Origin: Scolanthus callimorphus
Lineage: Eukaryota; Cnidaria; Anthozoa; Actiniaria; Edwardsiidae
Assembly: GCA_033964015.1 (NCBI GenBank)
Contig: CM066923.1
Span: 930,001-994,000, forward strand
Direction of reading: 5' to 3'
DNA: 64,000 nt
The translations under genes and the position numbers were made by a program. The notes below the pieces were generated by a model. The model searched no databases and was not told the origin of the DNA. It saw only the letters and a program-made list of their open reading frames with translations. Numbering within the stretch: position 1 is the stretch's first letter; the number at the start of each line of letters is the position of its first letter. Below are positions 1 to 11,700 of this stretch, piece by piece.

Positions 1-56
1 CTTCGGGATGCAGTAGCTCGTTCCGGCCTTTATCCTTTTCTTAGGCCAGTCATCGG

Positions 57-585
57 ACAACACCCTGTACAGTCGCAATTTGTAATAATTATCGCAATTT
101 GTAATACCTGTCGCAATTTGTAATAAAGTTGTCGCAATTTGTAATACCTGTCGCAATTTGTAATAAAGTTGTCGCAATTTGTAATAAAAAATAAAAATAT
201 GTAATAAACAGAGCTGTCGCAATTTGTAATACACCTCCGTCGCAATTTGAAATAAGCAACAATCAAATCGCCTAGGTTTGAGCTGCAAAGGAAATAGCAA
301 AGTCAAATTCAACTGAATAGGGCCGCTGCCATTTAAAAATGATTTTTGTATTGTATTGCTTATTACAAATTGCGACGGAGGTGTATTACAAAGTGCGACA
401 GCTTTGTTTATTACAAATTGCGACGGAGGTGTATTACAAATTGCGACAGCTTTTTTATTACAAATTGCGACGACTTTATTACAAATTGCGAAAGGTATTA
501 CAAATTACGACAACTTTATTACAAATTGCGACAGGTATTACAAATTGCGACAGTTATTACAAATTGCGACTGTACACACCCACCT
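57..585. mobile_element. Foldback-like element with repeat-built inverted arms
   Basis: Two arms (about 62-262 and 355-580) are near reverse complements. Each arm is a row of copies of TATTACAAATTGCGAC separated by 2-5 bases, inverted between the arms. The outer ends also match (CTGTACAGTCGCAA against TTGCGACTGTACAC). The roughly 90-base centre is not repetitive. Long inverted ends made of short tandem repeats are typical of Foldback-type elements. No transposase is visible. Open frames here are a by-product of the repeat. Confidence 0.7.
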
Positions 586-1488
586 ATTCCCGCTACAAGA
601 ATAGGCGAGAACAGGCGGGGGGGGGGGGGAATGCTGACGAGAAAGGGAGGGGTGGGGGATAGGGGAAGAAAAGGCAAGACTAGGCGAGAATAGAAACTTG
701 TGTCAAAGATTGGCGGGGGAAAACGAGATTAGCCAAAAACTCCTGCCAGAGGTGGTGGGCGGGAAGAGGCAATATTATCCTAAACATTGTGTTGGAGATA
801 AGCAAGAATAGGCAAGAATAAGCGATTTTTTGTCCAATAACAGGCCTTTCCTTTTCCTTTAACTGCTTATCACTTAGGGACAGGATATGCGCCAATATAA
901 TAACGAGCTTTTTTATTCTTTAGTCTGGGCAAGAACAAATCGATTGCGACAAAATATGGAAGACATATCATGGCAGCACGCACAACGACACATGTAAGTC
1001 CACACTAATGCGGCATGATCTGTAATAAAATATGATCACAAGCACGGTCTTTTTACTGTTCTTTGCAGGCCCGTCATCTTGTTGAATGCTTCTTTGATTC
1101 TCTGGTACCCAACAGAAAAGTGCGCCTTCAGATCAGCGACTGAGCGGTTGGTTTCGCGTGCACTTGTGGAGGTATTGCATGCTTTGCGCGGTTTCCAAGA
1201 ATAATTCGTAGGCATACATGAATTATTCGGACAAACATGCTGGCAAGACCTGATACGCGGGTTCTCTTTGAGCTTCTTTGTACGTAAAACATTCCGGGAC
1301 TTTTTTAAAAACTGCGAGCTTTTTCAGAGCTTTGCATGTTCCTCTTTGTAACTTTTTGTGAGTTTGTGAGTTTGTTTTTCTTCGCTTTGCTATTGTTCGG
1401 TTTTCCAAAGATGGCAACATTGAATCAATGTACGAGAAAAGGCAAAAATATACTGATAGGAAACAAGTTGCGTATAAATATGACACAG
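586..1488. other. Intergenic, no gene seen
   Basis: Purine-rich sequence with a short G run near 617-629, then ordinary AT-rich DNA. The open frames are short and show no family resemblance or splice-consistent neighbours. No gene, RNA or clear repeat can be supported. Confidence 0.5.
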
Positions 1489-2262
1489 CTATGTGTGATT
1501 CCGATCCGTGATCGTGATGGGATTCCGATCCGTGATCGTGATGTAATTCCGATCCATGATCGTGATGTGATTCCTATCCGTGATCGTGATGTGATTCCAA
1601 TCCGTGATCGTGATGTGATTCCGATCCGTGATCGTGATGTGATTCCGATCCGTGATCGTGATGTGATTCCAATCCGTGATCGTGATGTGATTCCGATCCG
1701 TGATCGTGATGTGATTTCGATCCGTGATCGTGATGTGATTCCGATCCGTGATCGTGATGTGATTCCGATCCGTGATCGTGATGTGATTCCGATCCGTGAT
1801 CGTGATGTGATTCCGATCCGTGATCGTGATGTGATTCCGATCCGTGATCGTGATGTGATTCCGATCCGTGATCGTGATGTGATTCCGATCCGTGATCGTG
1901 ATGTGATTCCGATCCGTGATCGTGATGGGATTCCGATCCGTGATCGTGATGTGATTCCGATCCGTGATCGTGATGGGATTTCGATCCGTGATCGTGATGT
2001 GATTCCGATCCGTGATCGTGATGTGATTCCGATCCGTGATCGTGATGTGATTCCGATCCGTGATCGTGATGGGATTCCGATCCGTGATCGTGATGTGATT
2101 CCGATCCGTGATCGTGATGTGATTCCGATCCGTGATCGTGATGTGATTCCGATCCTTGATCGTGATGGGATTTCGATCGTGATGTGATTCCGATCCTTGA
2201 TCGTGATGTGATTCCGATCCGTGGTCGTGATGGGATTCCGATACGTGATCGTGATGCACTGG
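1489..2262. repeat. 24-bp minisatellite, about 31 copies
   Basis: The unit GATTCCGATCCGTGATCGTG plus ATGT is repeated head to tail with few substitutions (mostly GTG/GGG and CCG/TCG changes). The last units are degenerate and one is shortened near 2175. Because the unit is 24 bases and contains no stop in some frames, long open frames run through it on both strands (an eight-residue repeat IPIRDRDV on plus and one containing HITITDRN on minus). No splice signals or flanking coding sequence support translation. Confidence 0.9.
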
Positions 2263-2417
2263 GTACCTCAAAGTCTCAAAGCTTCGATAAGCAGCCGCTA
2301 TCGCACCGTTTTGGCTTAGCGCGTGCTAGGGTATGATCGTGACGCACTTAGTGGCGAATCCAGATATTCAGAAGAGAGGGGTGATCACGGCATCACCAAG
2401 ATATTCTTCATGTATAC

Positions 2418-2646
2418 CAGTCTCGTATCCAGACGTTATTTTTTATTTTTTTTTGCGTCTCTTGCGGTGATTTCTCTAATCGATTTCTCTATGAAAATTG
2501 TTTTAGAGGCGTAGGGACTGGGAACGAGTATTACACGGCGAGCCCTGTTAAAACTACCCCATAACTCCCTGCGCGCCCTGCTAAAACTATCCCACAAATC
2601 TTTGCGCGCTCTTAAAAAACCCTGAAAGAGTCTGGATATGAGACTG
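2418..2646. mobile_element. MITE-like element, family A, copy 1
   Basis: The left end CAGTCTCGTATCCAGAC is the reverse complement of the right end GTCTGGATATGAGACTG. A second diverged copy lies at 9506-9723, sharing the inner segments around CTGCGCGCCCTGCTAAAACTA and CCACAAATCTTTG. There is no coding capacity. This is a non-autonomous inverted-repeat element. Confidence 0.7.
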
Positions 2647-2649
2647 CAT

Positions 2650-3840
2650 GTATACGAGTACATAATGGAGCCCACTGCCCATAATGCATTGCTTCACCGC
2701 CATTTTCTATACCAAAAAGCTTCATTTTTTGTCAGTTTAGCGCATTTTACAAACGCGAGAAAAACTCGTAGTAGTAGAATTGATGTAGTGAATCAAGAAA
2801 CAAAAACAAAGCATGGGTATAGTGATTCGCCCCTTGAACTTAAATTTTCTCGTCTGAGAGATGGTGACTCGTGATAAACTTGGCAGATGATGTGTAGTAC
2901 AACACAACTATAGAAACAAGCAACAGCTTACTGCCTGTTTCGAAAATAGAAGGCTTTCGTATTTCATTTGATTTGAGGAAAAGACATTAAGACGTAATCC
3001 ATTTGAAAATCGAGTAACGATTGGAAAAACTTCTCGGAACAAAATTATCTACAACATATTGTAGACTTCTGTCTTACTGCTTTTGATATCTGAACTAAAA
3101 CAAACATTTCTCACAACACCGAACATCGAAAAAGAATCCTGAAAGTTGTCCAAATCCATACAATTTGTATAGGTTGACAGCACTATGAAATGAACATCAA
3201 CAGCCAACACAATACCTTCACAACTTTGAAAAATTATTTCTCAGGTTTCCTTGGGAATTTCTTCTCGGTGTTATCGCCAATTCTTTATTTTATCAATATC
3301 TTTAAAAAAATGCTAGAAACAAGGAAATTTGCTTTGTAATAATCTATCTAAAACTTGTTTCCACTTTGTGTCAAGATTACTCGATTTCTCAGCGGATTTC
3401 CTCTTAAACAAATACCTCCTTAGTTGATATTTATTGAAAAATTGTACATTTAAAGGGAGACATTGGAGACTTGTATTTAGCTAGCGTTCTCCCGGCGTTT
3501 CAAGGTATTTTTGTATGGATTTTCAAAATTTGAAGTTTATCTGCTCTTTAGAATTTAAAATATTTTATACACAGGAGTGAATTTAAAGTGTGTTTCAATT
3601 GCTCGGCAATGAATTATTGACGTGGTTAGTGAAATAATTTAAAGGGCTGTTCCGATATGTGGCGTAGTTTAGTGTAGAGTCTGTGTGCGTTCACTTTTAT
3701 AAGCCAATGTTACATAAATTAAAGGTTCATCACCAGTGCCCTTTCTGGCCCTGAATAAACTTGTTCCTGGCAGTGTTTGTGTGGTTTTAGTTGCAATCAG
3801 GGGTCTCTCCGAATTGGGATCACACGATCACGATTAGCCT
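2650..3840. other. Intergenic with a dispersed repeat
   Basis: No gene is seen. The part from about 2990 to 3480 is a diverged copy of 4915-5330: both carry GAGTAACGATTGGAAAAA, a sentence-like order of matching blocks, and an ending near ACTCGATTTCT followed by GGATT and CTCTTAAA. This looks like two copies of an old dispersed repeat of unknown class. Confidence 0.5.
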
Positions 3841-3844
3841 GAGC

Positions 3845-4275
3845 CCTCAAGTGTCCCTCCTGTCCCTAAGTGTCCTTCCTGTCCTCAAGTGTCGTTCTTG
3901 TCACCAAGTGTCTCACCTGTCCCCAAGTGACCCTCTTCACCAAGTGTACCACCTGTCCTCAAGTGTCCCTCTTTTCACCAAGTGTCCCACCTGTTCCCAA
4001 GTGTCCCACCTGTCCCAAAGTGTCCCACCTGTCCCCAAGTGTCCCACCTGTGTCCCACCTGTCCTCAAGTGTCCCTCTTTTCATCAAGTGTCACACGTGT
4101 GCCCCACCTGTCCTCAAGTGTCCCTCTTCACCAAGTGTCCCACCTGTTCCCAAGTGCCCCTCCTGTCCCCAAGTGTCGTTCCTGTCCCCAAATGTCCTTG
4201 CCACTGAGTGCCCCACCTGTCCCCAAGTGTTCATCTTTTCACCAAGTGTACCCATGTGCCCCTCCTGTCGTACTG
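3845..4275. repeat. Irregular minisatellite, CAAGTGTCCCACCTGTCCC type
   Basis: An imperfect tandem repeat of 15-19 bases built on CAAGTGTCCC and ACCTGTCC runs for about 430 bases. It leaves open frames in all three plus-strand frames, rich in Cys, Pro, Ser and Val. This is an effect of a stop-free unit, not evidence of a gene. Confidence 0.8.
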
Positions 4276-4611
4276 CGCATACGGTTTAGCTTCTTTTGCG
4301 GGTTCTTTATTAGGCTCGATTTCCAGCTGTTGCTAGGCCCCGGTCATGCCATGGGGACCGATCGCGTGCTCACACCAGGTCAACTTGCGTTCTATTGATT
4401 TTATCGAAATCACGTTTATTTCACTCATAATTTAAGTTTAAATAGACCTACAGTGGTGTATAATGTACGTACAAATTTTCACGTAAACAAAACCACTGAC
4501 AAAATTTGAAATAATAAACTATAAAAATACTTAAATATAAGATCGACGTTTCTTTTGTTTTTGTTCGTTCGATAAGCTCGTGTACCTTACAACTCGATAC
4601 ATACAGCTCGA

Positions 4612-4740
4612 TACAGGGGCGGATTTAGGAAAAAATCTGACTGTAGCTCACTAACATTTATGACAGTAAATGTAAAAAAAATCCCTGAAATGACTGTAAC
4701 ATTTGCTACAGTTGCAATAGTCTAAATCCGACCCTGAGAC
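4612..4740. mobile_element. Small palindromic element
   Basis: AGGGGCGGATTTAGG at the left pairs with CTAAATCCGACCCTGA at the right, with further matching of GACTGTAGC / GCTACAGT inside. A short foldback element without coding capacity. Confidence 0.6.
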
Positions 4741-5768
4741 AAATGAAACTGTTATATCAATTTTTCTTCAAATAATGCCTAATTGTGAATTCTAGCACTC
4801 GACTATGAAGAGACGGGTGATAACAAATAAGTTAAAAAATCTAATATGTGTAAAACGATCTGAAAAAAAAACCGGTTACTGTTACGTGACAGCATCTGTC
4901 AGATAAGAGCGTTTTTCTCGAGATGGAATCCTTTGAAAAGTCGAGTAACGATTGGAAAAATCTTGGAATTAATAATTTGCATATCTTTAGAAACTTCTAT
5001 GTTACTGTTTCGATAAATAATTGAAATAATTTATTTCTTGCAACACCAAACCTCGAAAATCAAATCCGAAAATCGACAAAATCAATACATTTTATATAAG
5101 CTCACAGCAACATCAAATGTACAGTAACAGCTAAAGCCACTCGTTCAGAACTTTGAAAATATTTTTTCTTAAGTTTCGATAACAATTTGCCTTATCAAAG
5201 CTTTCCAAAAATGCCCAAAACAAAAAAGTGGATTTGAAATTTCTCTGTCAAATAATTTGTTCCCAATTCTGCCAAAATTACTCGATTTCTTGATGGATTC
5301 TCTCTTAAAAACAAGGATGACAATAAAACATGGTGGCGCTGTCACCTATTCTGTTAAACTGCTACCAAGAATCTCGCGAGATTCATTTGAAAACACTCAT
5401 CTTTGGAAATAGAAAATGCAAGGAAAACAATCCTTCATTTACTCCCCTTCATTTTTGGGGACGGCCAATGTTTGACATTTATATCACTTCCCTAAAACCC
5501 ACTGGGAAGATTTTTTTTTGTTAAGGGTTCCTTAAACCCTAACGCTTGATACCCAACGATATCCAATTCAATTTTGAATCAGTAATAATAATTAAAATAT
5601 AAATTAACGCTAAAAAGTTCACTTGTTCGACTAAGTTCCACAATTCTGCCTCTATCAAGTATTTCCACTAAGGTAAATGTTTCTAAGATGCGAGGTTCCC
5701 CCCGAGACTACGGCGTATTCTACAAAGAGCACAAACACAAGTCTATCAACGTGACTGTATGCAACCAA
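4741..5768. other. Intergenic / downstream of the minus-strand gene
   Basis: Contains the second copy (about 4915-5330) of the dispersed repeat also found at 2990-3480. No gene is supported. The 3' untranslated region of the minus-strand gene whose stop codon is at 5769-5771 should lie at the right end. I saw no unambiguous AATAAA there on the minus strand. Confidence 0.45.
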
Positions 5769-8700
5769 TTAAGCCTCCGTCCGTCTGAACACCACTTGGG
5801 TAGCCTGTGCGGTTTCCAGTATCTTGGTGTTGGCTTTCTGTTCGTTAACATGCACCGCAATAGCTGATCCTTCGGCTACTCGGCCGTCACTCTGGAATCC
5901 GAGATACACAGCCTTGCCATTGGAGCCTGGTACATATGACTTGAAGGTTTTATTGGTAGATTTTAAGCCCGCGGGGACGTACATCTGGAATATATAGGCG
6001 CTATGTTCGCTTGTGATGTTGGATAAATCGCCTGGTGGATCCTGTGGCGAAAGAAGATAGGGAGGTGTCATTATTAAATCGTCGATGATAAGCGCCGAGA
6101 GAGGCGTGCCCCAGCGCGCAAGTATAGCGTCAGGTAAACAGACGCGCACAGCCAACACAAAGACAGACAGAAATGTACAGCGAGACAGGACAGACTACAC
6201 AAAGACGGGCATGCAAACATACCGCGCACAGACTAACAGATCGAGGTTTGCATACAGCCACAACGATATATCTCTACAGATATAGCACACGGACAGACAT
6301 ACACACAGACAGCAGTGAGGTGCAGAGAGGCACACAGACAGACAGGCATACAGACGCGCAAAAAGACAGATGCAGACAGACGCACAGAAAGATAGACAGA
6401 CAGGCCACCCCGACAAACGCACAGTCAGACAGGCACGCAGACAAACGCACAGTCAGACAGGCACGTCAGACAGGCACCCAGACAAACGCACAGAAAGATA
6501 GGCACGCAGACAAACGCACAGTCAGACAGGCACCCAGACAAACGCACAGTCAGACAGGCACCCAGACAAACGCACAGAAAGATAGGCACGCAGACAAACG
6601 CACAGTCAGACAGGCAAGCCGACAAACGCACAGTCAGATAGGCACGCAGACAAACGCACAGTCAGACAGGCACGCAGACAACGCACAGTCAGATAGGCAC
6701 GCAGACAAACGCACAGTCAGGCAGGCCCGCAGACAAACGCACAGAAAGATAGGCACGCCGACAAACGCACAGTCAGACAGGCACGCAGACAAACGCACAG
6801 TCAGACAGTCACGCTGACAAACGCACAGTCAGACAGGCACGCAGACAAACGCACAGTCAGACAGGCACGCAGACAAACGCACAGTCAGACAGGCACGCAG
6901 ACAAACGCACAGTCAGATAGGCACGCAGACAAACGTACAATCAGACAGGCACCCAGACAAACGCACAGTCAGACAGACGCAGACAAACGCACAGTCAGAC
7001 AGGCACGCAGACAAACGCACAGTCAGACAGGCACCCAGACAAACGCATAGTCAGACAGGCACCCAGACAAACGCACAGAAAGATAGGCACGCAGACAAAC
7101 GCACAGTCAGACAGGCACGCCGACAAACGCACAGTCAGATAGGCACGCAGACAAACGCACAGTCAGACAGGCACGCAGACAAACGCACAGTCAGATAGGC
7201 ACGCAGACAAACGCACAGTCAGGCAGGCCCGCAGACAAACGCACAGAAAGATAGGCACGCCGACAAACGCACAGTCAGACAGGCACGCAGACAAACGCAC
7301 AGTCAGACAGGCACGCAGACAAACGCACAGTCAGACAGGCACGCAGACAAACGCACAGTCAGACAGGCACGCAGACAAACGCACAGTCAGACAGGCACGC
7401 AGACAAACGCACAGTCAGATAGGCACGCAGACAAACGAACAGTCAGACAGGCACCCAGACAAACGCACAGTCAGACAGACGCAGACAAACGCACAGTCAG
7501 ACAGGCACGCAGACAAACGTACAGTCAGACAGGCACCCAGACAAACGCACAGAAAGACAGACGCAGACAAACGCACAGTCAGACAGGCACGCAGACAAAC
7601 GCACAGTCAGACAGGCACGCAGACAAACACACAGAAAGATCGAGAGACGCAGATCCACAATCAGCAAATCAGATAGACGGACAAACGTACAGTCAGACAG
7701 ACACGCAGACAATTGCCCTAACAGACAGGCACACAGTCAAACGCATAATCAGACAGACACGCAGACAATTGCCCTCAGCAAATCAGATAGACGGACAAAC
7801 GTACAGTCAGACAGACACGCAGACAATTGCCCTAACAGACAGGCACACAGTCACGCATAGTCACGTCACAGTCACGCATAATCAGACACGAAGACGCACA
7901 GAAAGACAGACGCGTACAAACAGGGGCTACCCTTCTTACCGTCATAATTATGGATTCGCTGACGACCGCGACGCAGCGCTTGCTGTGTGCGTGTTGTAGT
8001 ATTACAGGTGTCGCGTCCACGTCGGACTCGGGAAAGAAATACTGATGGACAAGAAACAACGCCTGATAACTTCCTAGAAAGAGAAAGAGAAAGAGAAGCA
8101 TCTGGGTTAGCTGGCGATCGAACTGTTTCTTGGTCATCACACTAACCGCCTGCCTCAGTTGGGAGAGCACCGGGCTGTTGTGGGTTCGACTCCCGACCAG
8201 TCCAACACTCGGGGTTTTTTTTTCTGGATAACTGAGGAGAAGGTGCTGCCTTTCTTAGACGTAACCATAGTTCTCGGATAAAGACGGTAAACTGTAGGTG
8301 CCAACTCTTGCATGCACTTCATTAATCAGAATTAGAGAGAGGCTAAAGAAACACCGGAATGTGTGAGTAACCATCCAAGTGTTTGACTTGAATACTAATA
8401 CGAGGGAAATACTAATACGAACGCAACCCCAAGGATATCAAACTCGTACATTTCCCTTGTGTGGTTTACACAAGAACGCATGGACGGGTACAGGCGCATC
8501 CGAGACGTCCCCTTGTGTCCCCTTGTGTCCCCTTGTGTCCCCTTGTGTCCCCTTGTGCTTGCGTCAAGTGTAGATGACGCGAATGCAAGCGCAAGCTGTG
8601 TCGCCATGATTAACACTTGCATACCACGCTTCCGCTTGCATTCGTGTGAACCAGCCCTAAGGATTGGATATCGATCTTACTTTCTTCAAGGGGAAGGTGG

Positions 8701-11700
8701 TAATTCAAGACTAGTCCTCTGTTCTCGTCATACACGACCGTGGGGAAGTCCTCTGAGTTAAACTGTAGGTAGCTAGGCACGGGATCGTCCAACCTGAAGA
8801 ATGTCTCCGGGCCACTCAGGGACCAGCTCGACTCCACCTCTACTGTGATTAGTGTCTCTAGCACGGACGTGATGTGGCCTGGGGTGCAAGAAACAAACAT
8901 TTAGGGTTACAATTCAAGCCATCTGCCGCATCGGGGATCCTATAGTCCTGGTAGGCCTTTATCAGCTTGGTTGAGATTATTTCCTGGATTGTTAAAAAAG
9001 GCTATTTAAAAAGCCTCAGTCAGCCTCCATTTTGTCAGCCTAGTAACATACCAAGACAGAGAAAGCATCCATTTCCATCGGCTGATTTAATGGATGTAGT
9101 GCAACTCGGTAAATGAAGAATAAAACTTTATTTGTCACATAATTCGTCTTCTTATATCGAATGAGAGAATAACAAAGTAGGGGCTGATTTGAAATGTTTG
9201 TGTTGATCACTGTTTGTGGAGGTTGTATCTACAGAGATCCCTGACAACAATGTGGAAAAAGCAAAATGGGGAAATGCCTACCTTCTAGCGAGTTACTAAT
9301 AACAATCTTTTTGAGTTCTGTTTTGCCTGTCTTTGGGTTCTTCACTTTTCGTAGAATTTCCTGTTGAACAAAGGGACACGAGATGACTACGCGAGCTTGA
9401 CTCTAACACCTGAATTCTACACGGTGACTTGTTTCACTGCATATGTAATGTACGCATCGCCTACAATTCCAGGAACCCCATCAAATAGGCTATACCGGTC
9501 ACTGGCAGTCGCGTACCAAGACGTTATTTTTTTGCGTCTCTCTTGATATAACTCTACGAACATTGTTTTGGAGGCGGAGGTTCAGGAGAATGATGTTACA
9601 CGGCGTGCAACGCCCTGTTAAAATTATCCCATAACTCTCTGCGCGCCCTGCTAAAACTATTCCACAAATCTTTGAGCGTCCTGAAAAAAAGCACGGAAAG
9701 CGTCCGGATACTGATACTGACTGGGTCACTGGTAATGCACTGGGCGCCCTGACATAAAACTGGACAGCGTGGTGTCTTCCCGTTTGCCACTTTCGCGCTC
9801 ATCTCGACAAGACGATAAAATGTTTCGACCCACGCACCACCCCCCTGCGGCGTTGACTGGCAAACACCAGGCACCCTTCTTCGCTGCATGGCTATTTCCA
9901 CAGAAGTTGCAGATCCTCACCATGAGTGAGTTAATACAGTGAAAAAGGCTTGCTATACGCCTATTTGAGATGAGAAATGGTAAATCTTTGACGTTGTAAA
10001 TCACGAAATGATTCGTCATTTTATTATCCTAGATTATCATCGGTTTTCCGGAAACAGAAGCTGGAGGCAACTTGTCTAGTTTGTTTTGAGACGCTTTGAC
10101 TGAGTTGCATTTCCGCAGTGCCTCGGGCAACTTGTTTCCAACTGAATGCTCCGCTCTTTTCTTCCTAAAATTACTCTTTAGCGGAGGTAATTTCGCAGCC
10201 TATGGTATCGTAAAATGAGTCAATTTGGAAACATTTTCAGCAAGATAATCGTGTGGATTCAAGTAGATACATCCCTAATGGCGACTATAATGATAATGAC
10301 TAATATATCGATGCATATACACTTTTGTGTTGTTATCTTTCTCCTGCATGTAACTGTGGGGCTCCGCTGAGCTCCGCTACAATGATTCTAAATACTCACC
10401 AATCTTAGTTCCGCGCTATTAACGCACGAGAAGGTGTTTTTCGTTTCCCTCACGGCGACACACCTGGAGTCGTTGACTCTGTGTAAAACATCTCCTTGTC
10501 TAAAACACCAAAACAATAAGTTGTCAAGTTGAAATAACCAAATCATCGGCTGTGAATCTCCCTTTGCCGCAGCGTGCTAGCTCTAGCCCCGTTTTCTCCA
10601 CCCTGGGGTCCGGGGTGGGATGGTTCATAATATTCAGAACTCTACAACTTTATACCTCGAGTGCAATTTGGTACAAATATCACAGTAGATATTATTAGAG
10701 GCAAACAACACATTTGATAGTTGTAATGTTTCACAGGAGGTGCATTCTACAACCCCCACAGCAGCCGATGGAAATAGGTACAACCTCTGACTTGATCTAA
10801 ATTTTGAGTGCGATTGATTATAGCCTGCGAGCCGGCTCTCCAGTGGGTTTTCCAGAGAAGAATTCGTTAGGGCGCGCGCGGGGTTCCTGTGGCGTCGGGA
10901 TTCCTGTGTCGCGAGGGGAGAGAGACAAAGAAAAGTGACACAGGAATCCCGCGCGCCAAAAAAATCGAATATCCGAAAAAACCCACTGGAGAGCCGGCTA
11001 GCAGGCTACTTCCCCCCGCGACACAGGAATCCCGCGCACCAAACAAATCAAATATCCGAGAAAATCCACTGGAGAGCCGGCTAGCAGGCTACTTCCCCCC
11101 GCGACACAGGAATCCCGCGCACCAAACAAATCAAATATCCGAGAAAACCCACTGGAGAGCCGGCTAGCAGGCTACTTCCCCCCGCGACACAGGAATCCCG
11201 CGCACCAAACAAATCAAATATCCGAGAAAACCCACTGGAGAGCCGGCTAGCAGGCTAGATTGATTACCATACCTTAGCCCGAAGCCGTGCGCAAACATGC
11301 CCAACTCCACGTCTGCGATATAGACTAACGCGTGATGAGTTTCGGACGGACAGTAGTGCTCTGCCCGGAATCTGGGCGCGATTTTCATGCCCATGGTGTG
11401 TATCTTGCCTTGCGTCCTGATATATACATCCACTTCCATGTCCTCGTCAAACGATGAGCTACTACGACTCGAGGGGGAGGAGGGTGGGGATGTTGGACTG
11501 GGACATTCGGTGACTGTAATGCGGGGCTGATCTACAAATGTGTCTCTCTGGGAAGAAGAAGCGAAAAGTGCGTTATGGGACTAGGTAGAGCAGTGCTGTT
11601 GTCATCCAGGGGCCGGTTCCTGAAAGGTTGGATAATAAAGTTATCCACGGATAAAATTTATCTGTTCTATTGGATTTGTTCTGGATTTATCCGTTGGATA

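Noticed and set aside
1336..2271. Long open frames on both strands across 1.3-2.3 kb
   Set aside because: They coincide with a stop-free 24-bp minisatellite and have no splice or domain support.
3791..4398. Three overlapping Cys/Pro-rich open frames that look like a secreted cysteine-rich protein
   Set aside because: All three frames are open because of the tandem unit; no signal peptide or conserved Cys spacing.
6173..7712. Arg/Gln/Thr-rich and Cys/Leu/Val-rich frames
   Set aside because: Products of the 28-bp minisatellite within an intron.
8140..8215. tRNA gene
   Set aside because: A and B boxes are present but the acceptor, D and anticodon arms do not pair, and a SINE-type tail follows.
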